A DNA stretch of 64,000 nucleotides from Holophagaceae bacterium (GCA_021286765.1 JAJTBS010000004.1:153427-217426); one strand, 5' to 3'; positions 17,388-27,460 are shown, counted from the stretch's first letter. A program made the numbers and translations. The notes: a model not told the origin generated them from the letters alone.

Positions 17388-17681
17388 ATGAACGCATCCC
17401 CCACATCCGACCCGAGCGTCCTGTGCCAAGGCATCCTGCATTACCTCCAGGACCATCCGGCTGCCGCCGACAGCCTGGAGGGCATCGCCTCCTGGTGGCT
17501 TTCCCCGGCGCAGTACTCCGTCACCACCGAGGCGGTCCAGGCGGCCCTGGACCTGTTGGTGGCCGAGCGCCGCATCGCCCGCATCGAGCTGGCGGATGGA
17601 CGCGTCCTGTACCAGAGCGCCGACAAGGTCTCCGGCTCGCACCCGGCCTGGCCCCCCACCGACCCTAGGAGACGACCATGA
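17388..17681 (+). CDS. Small winged-helix-like protein, first gene of the lysis-type operon
   Basis: A 97-residue soluble protein not assigned to a named family. Its core (ILHYLQDHPAAADSLEGIA, then TTEAVQAALDLLVAERRIARI and a short strand pair ending GRVLYQ) follows the helix-helix-recognition helix-wing order of a winged helix. The C-terminus is Pro/Arg-rich. The ATG at 17388 lies about 20 bases after the predicted sigma-54 transcript start; a GTG at 17349 would lie within the promoter element. Its last codons overlap the muramidase start (ATGA at 17678). It may regulate the cassette or bind a partner; no function is established. Confidence 0.7.
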   Translation: MNASPTSDPSVLCQGILHYLQDHPAAADSLEGIASWWLSPAQYSVTTEAVQAALDLLVAERRIARIELADGRVLYQSADKVSGSHPAWPPTDPRRRP

Positions 17682-18217
17682 GCAGCGTCCTGGACGAAGC
17701 CCTCGCCTTCACCCTCGGCAACGAGGGTGGCTACGTCAACCACCCGGCCGATCCGGGCGGTGCCACCAACTTCGGCATCATCCAGAAGAACCTCACCAAG
17801 TGGAATGCCGCCCATCCCGAGCTGGGGTTCCCCCCCAGCGTCCGGGATCTCACCATGGATCAGGCGAGGACGATCTATCGCACCGAATACTGGCGCTGGG
17901 ATGCCATCGCGGACCCCGCCATCGCCATCAAGCTCTTCGACATCGGCGTGAACTGCGGCACGGGCACCTCCATCCGGCTGCTGCAACGAGCCGTCAATCT
18001 CCTGGTGAATCCCCCCATCGACACCGACGGGAAGCTCGGCCCAGGAACCCTCGGCGCGGCGAACGCCCAGGCCCCGGAAGCCCTCATGCAGGCGCTCTGC
18101 CGGATCCAGAAGGAGCACTATCAGTCGCTGGTCGCCAGCGATCCCAGCCAGTCCGTCTTCCTGAAGGGCTGGCTCAACCGTGCGGCACGCATCCCGGAGG
18201 TCGTCCATGGCGTTTGA
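17678..18217 (+). CDS. GH108 family muramidase (endolysin-like) with peptidoglycan-binding domain
   Basis: A 179-residue peptidoglycan hydrolase. The GH108 signature is at residues 15-34 (NEGGYVNHPADPGGATNFGI), with the catalytic Glu in NEGGY. The C-terminal half (SIRLLQRAVNLL and DGKLGPGTLGAANA) fits the PG_binding_3 domain that normally accompanies it. The size is that of a complete phage endolysin, and no signal peptide is present, so a holin would be needed to reach the cell wall. It overlaps the winged-helix gene by 4 bases and the holin gene by 11 bases. Family function is cleavage of the MurNAc-GlcNAc bond. Confidence 0.93.
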   Translation: MSSVLDEALAFTLGNEGGYVNHPADPGGATNFGIIQKNLTKWNAAHPELGFPPSVRDLTMDQARTIYRTEYWRWDAIADPAIAIKLFDIGVNCGTGTSIRLLQRAVNLLVNPPIDTDGKLGPGTLGAANAQAPEALMQALCRIQKEHYQSLVASDPSQSVFLKGWLNRAARIPEVVHGV

Positions 18218-18749
18218 CTGGAAAGCGCTCGTCAAGAGCATCGCCCCCACCATCGGCACGGCGCTGGGAGGCCCCCTGGGCGGCATGGCCGGCGTGGCCC
18301 TGACCAAGGCCCTGGGCATGGGTGATGACGCGCCCAAGGACGAGACGGCCCTGGCCGCCGCGGTCCAGGGGGCCAATCCCGACCAGCTGCTCGCTCTGAA
18401 GAAGGCCGACCAGGACTTCGCGGTCCAGATGCAGAAGCTGGGCTTCGAGAACATCGAAGCCCTGGAGGCCATCGCCGCCGGCGACCGCGCCAACGCCCGG
18501 GACCGGGAGATCAAGACCCAGGACTGGACCCCCAAGGCCCTGGGCATCGCCATCACCCTGGGCTTCTTCGGGCTCCTGGGCTTCCTGATGAAGCGGGAGC
18601 CGCCCTCGGGATCCCGGGACATCCTCAACATTATGCTGGGCAGCCTGGGTTCCGCCTGGATCGGGGTCGTGTCCTACTACTTCGGCTCCAGCGCGGGGTC
18701 CGCCCGCAAGACCGAGATGATGGCAAAGCAACAGACCCCAACATCGTAA
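18207..18749 (+). CDS. Holin of the three-TM superfamily
   Basis: A 180-residue protein matching 3TM-type holins: a glycine-rich hydrophobic N-terminal segment (IGTALGGPLGGMAGVALT), a central amphipathic charged helix with the typical GDRANARDREIKTQDW pattern, then two membrane helices (ALGIAITLGFFGLLGFLM and a segment ending AWIGVVSYYFGSSAGS). The protein should open the inner membrane for the upstream muramidase. The ATG at 18207 has GGAGG five bases upstream, inside the muramidase gene. No spanin gene follows; the next gene is transhydrogenase pntAA with its own spacing. No capsid, tail or integrase genes flank the cassette. Confidence 0.88.
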   Translation: MAFDWKALVKSIAPTIGTALGGPLGGMAGVALTKALGMGDDAPKDETALAAAVQGANPDQLLALKKADQDFAVQMQKLGFENIEALEAIAAGDRANARDREIKTQDWTPKALGIAITLGFFGLLGFLMKREPPSGSRDILNIMLGSLGSAWIGVVSYYFGSSAGSARKTEMMAKQQTPTS

Positions 18750-18826
18750 AAAAACCACATTAAGCCATGGATGCCAATCAATGGTAAGGTTTCCGGACCC
18801 CATCGGAATTCCTGCCTGAGGCCCCC

Positions 18827-19995
<1,169 letters not shown>

Positions 19996-19996
<1 letters not shown>

Positions 19997-20352
19997 TGCT
20001 GCTGATGACTCTTACGCAACACGCGGCCCCGGCCACGGGCGGCGGCGGACACGGGGAACTCGACGTCATGGGCGCCGTGTTCGTGTTCATGCTGGCCACC
20101 TTCATCGGCCTCATGGTCATCCAGCGCGTCTCGCGCCTGCTGCACACGCCCCTCATGAGCCTCACCAACGCGATCTCCGCCATCGCCGTGGTGGGCGCCA
20201 TCATCGTGTCAGCGGGCAAGGACTATCCGGGCTACATCACCATGCTCGGCCTGGTGGCCATCTTCTGCTCCACCACCAACATCGTCAGCGGCTTCCTCAT
20301 CACGGACCGCATGCTGAAGATGTTCAAGAAGCAGGGCGGAGGTGCCAAGTGA
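19996..20352 (+). CDS. pntAB: NAD(P) transhydrogenase subunit alpha, membrane part
   Basis: A 118-residue membrane subunit with three to four hydrophobic helices (VFVFMLATFIGLMVI, ISAIAVVGAIIVSAG and YITMLGLVAIFCSTTNIVSG), the last ending in FLITDRMLKMFK, which is typical of PntAB. It forms part of the proton channel with PntB. The ATG at 19996 shares its A with the pntAA stop; a GTG three bases earlier is an alternative. The gene stop overlaps the pntB start (GTGA). Its N-terminus has a short His/Gly-rich segment that is not conserved in the family. Confidence 0.93.
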
Positions 20353-21770
20353 GCGCCGAAACCCTCGTCCAGGTTCTCTACCTCGTCTCCACGGCCCTCT
20401 TCATCCTTTCGCTGAAGTGGATGAGCGATCCCGAGACGGCCCGCAAGGGCGTGTTCTCCGGCGTGGGCGCCATGACCCTGGCAATCGCGGGCACCCTCAC
20501 TGGTGTCCTCGCCACCGGCGGCACCCACTACTGGTGGATCCTCGGGGCCTTCGCCCTGGGTGCGGCGGTGGGCTATCCCTTGGCCCAGGTGCCCCTCACG
20601 GCGGTGCCCCAGCGAACCGCCCTCTCCCATGCCTTCGGCGGCCTGGCGGCGGGCCTGGTGGGCACGGCCAAGTTCTTCCTCTACTACGGCCAGAAGAACG
20701 AGGCGGCCCTGGCCCCCTTCATCGTCGTGGCCCTGGTGGCGGAGATCCTCCTGGGCTTCCTCACCTTCACGGGGTCGATCCTGGCCGCGGGCAAGCTGCA
20801 GGAGGTGAAATGGATCCCCCAGCGGCCTGTCACCTACCCCCTGCAGAACGTGAGCAACCTCGCCCTCTTCGCCCTGGCCCTGGCCCTGGGCGTGGCCCTG
20901 GTGCTGCATCCCCTGGCCCCCTGGGCCCCCTGGGCCTTCGGAGGCATCATCATCTTGTCCCTGGCCTTCGGCGTGCTGCTGATCATCCCCATTGGCGGCG
21001 CCGACATGCCCACCGTGATCTCCATCCTCAACGCCTACGCGGGCCTTTCCGCCGTGGCCATGGGCTTCGTGCTGAACAACAAGCTGCTCATCACGGCGGG
21101 CGCCCTGGATGGCAGCTCGGGCCTGATCCTCTCCGTGATCATGTGCAAGGCCATGAACCGATCCTTCTTCAATGTGCTCTTCGGCGCCTTCGGCCAGACC
21201 TCCACCGCCGGAGCGGAAGGCGAGGCCAAGGCCTACAAGGCGGACACCACCGAAAGCGCCGCCCAAGTCATGGAGCAGGCCGACCTCGTGGTGATCGTGC
21301 CGGGCTATGGCATGGCCGTGGCCCAGGCCCAGCACAAGGTCCGCGAGGTTTACGACCTGCTGAAGAAGAAGGGCGTCACCGTGAAGTTCGCCATCCATCC
21401 CGTGGCAGGCCGCATGCCGGGCCACATGAATGTGCTGCTGGCGGAAGCGGAGATCCCCTACGACGACCTGGTGGAGATGGACGAGATCAACGGCGACATG
21501 CCCCAGGCCGACGTGGTGCTGGTCATCGGCGCCAACGATGTGGTGAACCCTGCCGCGCGCTCCGACAAGAGCAGCCCCATCTACGGCATGCCCATCATCG
21601 ACGCGGACAAGGCCCGCGCCGTCTACGCCATCAAGCGCTCCAAGGCCCCCGGTTTCGCGGGCATCGACAACGAGCTCTACTTCCTGGACAAGACCTTCAT
21701 GCTCTTCGGCGACGCCAAGGGCGTGGTGGGTGAACTGGCCCGGAAGCTGGCGGGCGAGAGCGGACACTGA
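20349..21770 (+). CDS. pntB: NAD(P) transhydrogenase subunit beta
   Basis: A 473-residue subunit: about eight or nine membrane helices in the first 280 residues (domain II), then the NADP(H)-binding domain III with VVIVPGYGMAVAQAQHKVREV (a GYGMAVAQAQ fingerprint), HPVAGRMPGHMNVLLAEA and GANDVVNPAA. All landmark motifs of PntB are intact. The GTG at 20349 overlaps the pntAB stop. Together the three subunits make a complete Re/Si-specific transhydrogenase of the inner membrane. Confidence 0.95.
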   Translation: MSAETLVQVLYLVSTALFILSLKWMSDPETARKGVFSGVGAMTLAIAGTLTGVLATGGTHYWWILGAFALGAAVGYPLAQVPLTAVPQRTALSHAFGGLAAGLVGTAKFFLYYGQKNEAALAPFIVVALVAEILLGFLTFTGSILAAGKLQEVKWIPQRPVTYPLQNVSNLALFALALALGVALVLHPLAPWAPWAFGGIIILSLAFGVLLIIPIGGADMPTVISILNAYAGLSAVAMGFVLNNKLLITAGALDGSSGLILSVIMCKAMNRSFFNVLFGAFGQTSTAGAEGEAKAYKADTTESAAQVMEQADLVVIVPGYGMAVAQAQHKVREVYDLLKKKGVTVKFAIHPVAGRMPGHMNVLLAEAEIPYDDLVEMDEINGDMPQADVVLVIGANDVVNPAARSDKSSPIYGMPIIDADKARAVYAIKRSKAPGFAGIDNELYFLDKTFMLFGDAKGVVGELARKLAGESGH

Positions 21771-21797
21771 TCCCGGAACGGCCCGCCCAGAGGCGGT

Positions 21798-22511
21798 CTA
21801 GTCCTCCAGAAAGGTCGCGAACTCCGAGACCGGCGCCCGCTCGGTCACCAGGCTGTTCTCCACCGCCGCGGGATCGGCGTAGCCCAGGGCCATGCCGCAC
21901 ACCAGCATCTGCTCTGGCCTGAAGGCGAGTTCCTCGGCGATGAGGCGGTGGAACTGGGTGAAGGCGGCCTGGGGGCAGGTGTGCAGGCCCCGGGCCCGGG
22001 CCGCCACCATGATGCTCTGCAGGAACATGCCGTAGTCCAGCCAGCTGCCCTGCTGCATCACCCGGTCGATGCTGAAGATCAACCCCACCGGCGCGTCGAA
22101 GAAGCGGTAGTTGCGGCCATGCTGGCGGTGCATGCCCGCCTTATCGGTTTTGGCAAGCCCCAGCAGCGCATAGAGATCCCAGCCGACCTTGCGGCGACGG
22201 TCGAGGTAGGGCGGGGCCCACTCTTTCGGGTAGTAGTCGTACTCCTGCTGGTGCGTGGCCAGTTCGGCAGGGTTTTCATAGGCCGCGCTGATGCGGTCGC
22301 ACAAGCGCTGGCGGGCGGCGCCCATCAGCACATGGACCTGCCAGGGCTGGGTGTTGGTGCCGGAGGGCGCCCGCGAGGCCACGCACAGGATGTCCTCGAC
22401 GGTCTCCCGGGGCACCGGCGTGGGCAGGAAGGCGCGCACGGAACGGCGGCTCGTGATGGCGGCATCCACGGCGGCGGCATCCGCCTCTGAAGGTCGGTCG
22501 AACGGGGTCAT
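21798..22511 (-). CDS. Nitroreductase family protein
   Basis: A 237-residue FMN-dependent nitroreductase-family enzyme. The N-terminal ITSRRSVRAFLPTPVP and the PSGTNTQPWQVHVL motif are the conserved FMN-contacting regions; the central LDYGMFLQSIMVAARARGL and the C-terminal ALGYADPAAVEN also fit. Members reduce nitro compounds, quinones or flavins with NAD(P)H; the natural substrate is unclear. Its ATG (22511, AGGAT upstream) is nine bases after the glgC stop, so the pair is probably one operon. A Tyr-rich insertion near residue 90 (EYDYYPKEW) is seen in a common subgroup of this family. Confidence 0.9.
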   Translation of the reverse strand: MTPFDRPSEADAAAVDAAITSRRSVRAFLPTPVPRETVEDILCVASRAPSGTNTQPWQVHVLMGAARQRLCDRISAAYENPAELATHQQEYDYYPKEWAPPYLDRRRKVGWDLYALLGLAKTDKAGMHRQHGRNYRFFDAPVGLIFSIDRVMQQGSWLDYGMFLQSIMVAARARGLHTCPQAAFTQFHRLIAEELAFRPEQMLVCGMALGYADPAAVENSLVTERAPVSEFATFLED

Positions 22512-22520
22512 CGTTTCATC

Positions 22521-23756
22521 CTATTGGGCGGGGTCTCGGTCAAACCGGTAGTCCTCAGGCACCACGACGATGCCCTTGTCGGAGAGGGTGAAGCGCCTCC
22601 GGTCCTTATCGGCATCGAAGCCGATGGTCTCCCCTGGCGGTATGACCACGTGTTTGTCGATGATGCAGCGGCGCAGCCGGGCTCCCTGTCCCACCGTGAC
22701 GTGGTCGAAGAGGATCGCGTCCTCCACCTCCGCCCCTTCGTGGATGTGGACCCGGGAAGCCAGGACGGAATGGCGCACGGCGCCGCCGATGATCACGGTG
22801 CCGGCACCCATGATGGAGTTGGTCATCAGGCCGTCCTTGCCGTTGCCGCCCGGCACCATGCGGGCCGGGGGGTTCTGGCCGTGGTAGGTGCGGATGGCCC
22901 AGTCGTTCTGGTAGAGATCGAGGGGCGGCACGGGCTTGAGGAGATCCATGTTCGCCTCGTAGTAGGCGTCGAGGCTGCCCACGTCACGCCAATAGCGGTC
23001 CGGCGTGACCCGGCCCCGGGTGCCGCCGAACTCGTAGGCATGGACGCGGTGTGAGTGGATCATGCCGGGAATGAGATCCTTGCCGAAATCATGGCTGGAA
23101 TCCTCCCGCAGGCTGTCGGCCCGCAGCTGCTCGATGAGCAGATCCTTGGTGAAGACATAGATGCCCATGGAAACCAGCGCCGTCGCCGGATCACCGGGCA
23201 TGGACTTCGGCTGATCCGGTTTCTCCTGGAACTCGATGATCCGACCGCCCCCATCGACGGCCATGACGCCAAAGGCGCTGGCCTCGCCAACGGGCACCTT
23301 CATGCAGGCCACGGTCAGGTCCGCGCCGCTCTCGGAATGGGCCTGGATGAGGGCGGCATAGTCCATGCGGTAGATGTGATCGGCAGCCAGGATCAGCACC
23401 TTCCCGGCCTCGTTGCGCTCCAGCAGGAACAGGTTCTGGTTGATGGCGTCCGCCGTGCCTGCGTACCAGGAGGCGCCCGTGCGCATCTGCGGAGGGACCA
23501 CCGTGATGTACTCGCCACACTCGGGGTTGAAGATGGACCAGCCGTCCCGCAGGTGCTTGTGCAGGGAATGCGATTTGTACTGAGTCAGCACCAGGATCCG
23601 GCGCAGGCCGGAATGCAGGCAGTTGGAGAGGGTGAAGTCGATGACCCGGTACTTGCCGCCGAAGGGCACGGCGGGCTTGGCGCGGTCTGCGGTCAGTGGC
23701 TGCAGGCGCGAACCGCTGCCGCCAGCAAGGAGGATGGTCAACGTCTGGTCCGCCAT
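22521..23756 (-). CDS. glgC: Glucose-1-phosphate adenylyltransferase
   Basis: A 411-residue ADP-glucose pyrophosphorylase, the committing enzyme of bacterial glycogen synthesis. The N-terminal nucleotidyltransferase signature GGSGSRLQPLTADRAKPAVP is followed by FGGKYRVIDFTLSNCLHSG, and GTADAINQNL and VSMGIYVFTKDLL lie in the substrate site. The C-terminus is a left-handed beta-helix repeat, consistent with the allosteric domain. The ATG at 23756 follows GGAAGG; a longer frame upstream lacks coding character. Other glycogen genes are not in this window. A 9-bp inverted repeat lies about 80-110 bases upstream. Confidence 0.95.
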   Translation of the reverse strand: MADQTLTILLAGGSGSRLQPLTADRAKPAVPFGGKYRVIDFTLSNCLHSGLRRILVLTQYKSHSLHKHLRDGWSIFNPECGEYITVVPPQMRTGASWYAGTADAINQNLFLLERNEAGKVLILAADHIYRMDYAALIQAHSESGADLTVACMKVPVGEASAFGVMAVDGGGRIIEFQEKPDQPKSMPGDPATALVSMGIYVFTKDLLIEQLRADSLREDSSHDFGKDLIPGMIHSHRVHAYEFGGTRGRVTPDRYWRDVGSLDAYYEANMDLLKPVPPLDLYQNDWAIRTYHGQNPPARMVPGGNGKDGLMTNSIMGAGTVIIGGAVRHSVLASRVHIHEGAEVEDAILFDHVTVGQGARLRRCIIDKHVVIPPGETIGFDADKDRRRFTLSDKGIVVVPEDYRFDRDPAQ

Positions 23757-23837
23757 GTGGACACCTTCCATTCCTGAGTCATGGGCCACGGCAGCGAAGA
23801 CTCCCGGCTGGGAGGCGACGCGGCAGACCGGCACCGG

Positions 23838-23864
23838 CTTGTTTCAGGCTCAACATGAAACAAG
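23838..23864. promoter_or_regulatory. Perfect 9-bp inverted repeat upstream of glgC
   Basis: CTTGTTTCA and TGAAACAAG are separated by nine bases between the napB stop and the glgC start. There is no T-run after it, so it is more like an operator for glgC than a terminator of napB, although RNA hairpin formation remains possible. Confidence 0.4.
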
Positions 23865-23893
23865 TTCGGCGGCAGATCAATCAGAAATGGCGG

Positions 23894-24349
23894 CTAGCCG
23901 CGGTATCGGCTCCCCACCAAGGGCGGCGCGTCGGTCCTGGGGACATGGCAGGAGATGCAGACGAAGCGGGTGCCGGCGACCTGGGTGCCCTTGGCCTCGG
24001 GGGCCCGGCGGAGGTCCAGGTAGTGGCTCGCCGGGACGGGCGTGGCCTCCCCCTTCTTCTTGGGGCCGGGTACCGCATGGCAGTCCAGGCAGAGGTTGGT
24101 GCTCCGGGTGATGGGCAGGCTGTCCGCCACGCTGTGGGGAATGATGGGTGGGTATTCCCGGTTGATGCGCTTGGGCAGCGCCTTCTCACCGGGTTCCGAG
24201 GCCTCGTCCCGGTAGGCCGGAGGCGCGGGCGCGTCAAACACGGAGGTGCGCGACAGGCCCAGACTGCGATCCGGGATGGGCTTGGCTTGCGGCTTGGCGG
24301 CCGTCAGAGAAAGGCTGCAGAGGGTCAGGGAAAGGATGAGTCGGCTCAT
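23894..24349 (-). CDS. napB: Periplasmic nitrate reductase cytochrome c subunit
   Basis: A 151-residue exported diheme cytochrome c. The signal peptide ends near LSLTAAKPQA. Two heme-binding motifs are present, CLDCH (residues 87-91) and CISCH (131-135), with additional histidines between them (PHS, SHY) suitable as distal ligands, as in NapB. It passes electrons to the molybdenum subunit NapA. The ATG at 24349 follows AGGAG and is ten bases after the napA stop, so napA and napB are one operon in the order A then B. No napC, napD, napF, napG or napH is present in this window. Confidence 0.92.
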   Translation of the reverse strand: MSRLILSLTLCSLSLTAAKPQAKPIPDRSLGLSRTSVFDAPAPPAYRDEASEPGEKALPKRINREYPPIIPHSVADSLPITRSTNLCLDCHAVPGPKKKGEATPVPASHYLDLRRAPEAKGTQVAGTRFVCISCHVPRTDAPPLVGSRYRG

Positions 24350-24359
24350 GGGGGCTCTC

Positions 24360-27101
24360 CTAGACGACTTTCGAGATGCGGACGGCGCACTTCTTGAAGT
24401 CGGTTTCCTTGGAGATCGGACAGGTCGCATCGAGGGTCACCTTATTGATGAACACGCCCTCATCGAACCAGGGCACATAGGCCATCCCGCGGGGCATCTT
24501 GTTGCGGCCCCCCAGGGTGACGCGGGCCTGGATCTTGCCGCGCCTGGACTCGATCCACGCGAGGTCGCCCGCCTTGAGCCCGCGCTTCTCTGCATCCTTG
24601 GCATGAAGGAAGAGCAGCGCCTCCGGAACGGCCGCGTGGAGCTGGGGGACGCGCCGGGTCATGGACCCCGAATGCCAGTGCTCCAGGACCCGCCCCGTGC
24701 AGAGCCAGAGGTCATAGGTGGCGTCCGGGGATTCTGGCGGTTCCTGCCAGGGCCGGAAGAAGATCTTGGCCTTGCCGGGCAGGGCCACGGGGTCACCGGG
24801 CTTGGGGCCGTTCAGATCACCCGCCGGAACCTTCTTCATGGCGGTGCCGTAGAAATCAATGCCGCTGCCCTTCTTCGCGTAGGGATCGTACTCATCATTG
24901 AAACGCCAGCGCGTTTCCTTGCCGTCCACCACGGGCCAGCGCAGGCCGGAGACATCGCGCTTGAAGTAGACATCGAAAGGGGCGAGGTCGTGGCCATGGC
25001 CCAGGCCGAACTGCCGGTATTCCTCGAACAGGGCCTTTTCCGGAAACCACGTGATGCCGGCATGGGCCACCGTGGAATTCGGCTTGCCGAAGGCCACGGG
25101 ATCCGGCCAGGCGAACGCCTTCGCGGAAGGCGTGGCGAAGAGCACCTCGTAGAGGGTGCTGCCCGGCTTGTAGCCGAGGGCTTCGGCGGCTGGAAGCACC
25201 GAGGGGAGTTTGCCCTTCTCGTAGCCCGGCGCCTCCAGTCCCGGCACGGACTGCTCACCCCAGACCTCCGCCAGCGTGAACCGCTTCGAGAACTCCATCA
25301 TCTGCCACACGTCGCTGCGGGCCTCGCCCGGGGGCAGCACCACCTGCCGCCAGAGCTGGGTGCGCCGCTCGGCATTGCCGTAGCCGCCCCACTTCTCGTA
25401 GATCATGGCCGAAGGCAGGATGAGGTCCGCCACCTTGGAGGAGAGGGTCGGGTACACGTCCGATACCACGATGAAGTTGTCGAGCTTGCGGGCGGCCTCG
25501 ATCCAGTGGTTCGCATTGGCCGAGGACTGGAAGGGATTGGTCACCTGCACCCACAGCCATTTGACCTTGCCATCCTCCAGATCGCGCATCATCTGCACGA
25601 TATGGCTGCCGATCTTCGGGTTGAGGGTATTGGCCGGCAGCTTCCAGATCTCCTCGGAGTGCTTGCGGTGGGCGGGATCGTCCACGCTCATGTCCGCCGG
25701 GAGGCGGTGGGCGAAGGTGCCCACCTCGCGGGCAGTGCCACAGGCCGAGGGCTGGCCCGTGAGCGAGAAGGCGCCAGCACCGGGCCTGGCCTGCTTGCCG
25801 GTGAGCAGGTGCAGCATGTAGGCCTGCTCGTTCACCCAGGTGCCACGGGTGTGCTGGTTGAAGCCCATGGTCCAGAAGGAGACCTGCTTGCGGGCCGGGT
25901 TGGCGTATTCGTCGGCCAACTGCACCAGCTTGGCCTTGAAGGCTTCCATGGATTCATCGGGATCGCCCTTCGCCAGGGCCGCTACGAAGTCCAGCGTGTA
26001 GGGCTCCAAGCCTTTCTGGAATTCTTCGAAGGAGATGACCCAGTGCCGCTGGGGGCTGCCGGAGGAGGCCTGGGCCTTCTCGTGCTTCACTGCGGGATCC
26101 AGCCCCCGCGCGATGGCCTCCTCCCGCGTCAGCACCACGGTCTTCTGCCTGGCCTGGGTATCCTTCTCGGGCGCGTAGGCCTTGACGGAGTCCTCGCGCA
26201 GGCCGAACCCGATATCTGTGGGGCCCGCGGCGAAGACGCAGTGCCTGGCCACGTAGTCCTTGTCCACGGCGCCGCGCTTCACCACTTCCCGGGCCAGGTA
26301 GTTCCAGATGGCCAGGTCGGTGTTGGGCTTGAAGACGATCTCCACGTCCGCGCCTTCGGAGGTGGCGTTGGCATAGGTGGTGAGGTTGAAGATCCGGTAG
26401 CTTTCGCGCCGCAGCCGCTCGTCGATGATGCGGGCCCAGAGCATGGGGTGCATCTCGGCCATGTTCGCGCCCCAGGTCACCACCGTGTCCGTCAATTCGA
26501 TGTCGTCGTAGCAGCCCGAGGGCTCGTCGATGCCGAAGGTCTGCATGAAGGCGGCCACCGCAGAGGCCATGCAGTGGCGCGCGTTGGGATCGAGGTTGTT
26601 GGAGCGCCAGCCCGCCTTCACGAGCTTCACGGCGGCGTAGCCCTCCATGATGGTGTACTGGCCGGAGCCCATGACCGCCACGCCCGTGGGCCCCAGGGCC
26701 TTGTGGGCCTTGCTCCACTGGGCCTTCATCACATCGAAGGCCTCCTTCCAGGACACCTCTTCGAAATCGCCCTGTTTGTCGAACTTGCCGTCCTTCTTCC
26801 GAAGGAGCGGTTTCGTCAGCCGATCCTCGCCGTAGAGGATCTGGGCGCAGGCATAACCCTTCGCGCAGAGCAGGCCGCGGTTCACGGGGTTCTGGAGGTC
26901 GCCCTTCACGGCCACCACGCGGCCCTCCTTCGAGGCGACGCGAATCCCGCAGCCGGTACCGCAGAAGCGGCAGACGCTGCGCTCCCAGTTCCAGCCCTTG
27001 GCTTCCGCAGGAAGGGCCTCCAGGGGCAACCCCGTGGCGCCGATGGTGGCGGTGGTGAAGCCGGCCTTCAGAAAGGTTCGACGGTTGAGCATCAAGGCCA
27101 T
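24360..27101 (-). CDS. napA: Periplasmic nitrate reductase catalytic subunit
   Basis: A 913-residue molybdopterin oxidoreductase. The Tat signal is NRRTFLKAG at residues 6-14. The [4Fe-4S] ligands are Cys44, Cys47, Cys51 and Cys79, and NARHCMAS supplies the molybdenum ligand Cys177, as in NapA rather than formate dehydrogenase (Sec). The C-terminal MGD-binding domain is complete ([20 protein letters not shown]). It reduces nitrate to nitrite in the periplasm with electrons from NapB. The ATG at 27101 has a perfect GGAGGT six bases upstream. Length fits the family (about 830-930), with modest insertions. Confidence 0.95.
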   Translation of the reverse strand: MALMLNRRTFLKAGFTTATIGATGLPLEALPAEAKGWNWERSVCRFCGTGCGIRVASKEGRVVAVKGDLQNPVNRGLLCAKGYACAQILYGEDRLTKPLLRKKDGKFDKQGDFEEVSWKEAFDVMKAQWSKAHKALGPTGVAVMGSGQYTIMEGYAAVKLVKAGWRSNNLDPNARHCMASAVAAFMQTFGIDEPSGCYDDIELTDTVVTWGANMAEMHPMLWARIIDERLRRESYRIFNLTTYANATSEGADVEIVFKPNTDLAIWNYLAREVVKRGAVDKDYVARHCVFAAGPTDIGFGLREDSVKAYAPEKDTQARQKTVVLTREEAIARGLDPAVKHEKAQASSGSPQRHWVISFEEFQKGLEPYTLDFVAALAKGDPDESMEAFKAKLVQLADEYANPARKQVSFWTMGFNQHTRGTWVNEQAYMLHLLTGKQARPGAGAFSLTGQPSACGTAREVGTFAHRLPADMSVDDPAHRKHSEEIWKLPANTLNPKIGSHIVQMMRDLEDGKVKWLWVQVTNPFQSSANANHWIEAARKLDNFIVVSDVYPTLSSKVADLILPSAMIYEKWGGYGNAERRTQLWRQVVLPPGEARSDVWQMMEFSKRFTLAEVWGEQSVPGLEAPGYEKGKLPSVLPAAEALGYKPGSTLYEVLFATPSAKAFAWPDPVAFGKPNSTVAHAGITWFPEKALFEEYRQFGLGHGHDLAPFDVYFKRDVSGLRWPVVDGKETRWRFNDEYDPYAKKGSGIDFYGTAMKKVPAGDLNGPKPGDPVALPGKAKIFFRPWQEPPESPDATYDLWLCTGRVLEHWHSGSMTRRVPQLHAAVPEALLFLHAKDAEKRGLKAGDLAWIESRRGKIQARVTLGGRNKMPRGMAYVPWFDEGVFINKVTLDATCPISKETDFKKCAVRISKVV

Positions 27102-27232
27102 GGTGACCTCCGGGGGTAATCTAGGATAGATTGGTCCTAAATATTCAACCGGATATTTTAATCTCAAATATTAAATTCATTGTTTTCATTTAAATAAAAT
27201 CGATACATCATCATGCATACGCCGTACAGAAT

Positions 27233-27257
27233 CAGCCTCCGCGAGATGCGGAGGCTG
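27233..27257. terminator. Strong hairpin between the small membrane protein gene and napA
   Basis: CAGCCTCCGC and GCGGAGGCTG form a perfect 10-bp stem with a 5-base loop. No T-run follows on either strand, so it may be an RNA processing or attenuation element rather than a full terminator. It lies downstream of the stop at 27290 and upstream of napA on the same strand. Confidence 0.45.
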
Positions 27258-27289
27258 GATCCTCCCCGGGCTTCACCCGCGGGAGGTGC

Positions 27290-27460
27290 TCAAATGGTCT
27301 TCGCGGAGAGCCTGGATTCGCGCCACCAGCCGATCCCCATGCCCAGGAGTGTGACGAAGGCAATGCCAAGCTGGGCGACGATGGCCCGTTCCGGGTTGTC
27401 GATGCCCAGGTAGGCCGTGGCCACGATGGCGATGGCAGAGAAGACGGGGAGCAGGTTCAT
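27290..27460 (-). CDS. Small two-helix membrane protein upstream of napA
   Basis: A 56-residue protein read on the minus strand from the ATG at 27460 with an excellent site, AAAGGAG, six bases upstream. It has two hydrophobic helices (LLPVFSAIAIVATAYLG and IVAQLGIAFVTLLGMGIGW) joined by a short polar turn DNPER, and a basic C-terminal tail WWRESRLSAKTI. I cannot match it to a family with certainty; small membrane proteins such as NapE accompany some nap operons, but the sequence is not clearly NapE. Its position ahead of napAB suggests a role linked to nitrate respiration, which is inference. Confidence 0.7.
   Translation of the reverse strand: MNLLPVFSAIAIVATAYLGIDNPERAIVAQLGIAFVTLLGMGIGWWRESRLSAKTI

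Noticed and set aside
17240-18750. Possible prophage at the holin-muramidase genes
   Set aside because: No integrase, repressor, capsid, tail or attachment-site repeats were seen on either side; the block is flanked by housekeeping pnt genes and an RpoN activator. A domesticated origin remains possible.
24246-27119. Long open frame opposite napA (over 900 codons)
   Set aside because: It is a shadow of napA in GC-rich DNA. Composition is biased to His, Gly, Ala, Leu and Glu without motifs, and napA is complete on the other strand.
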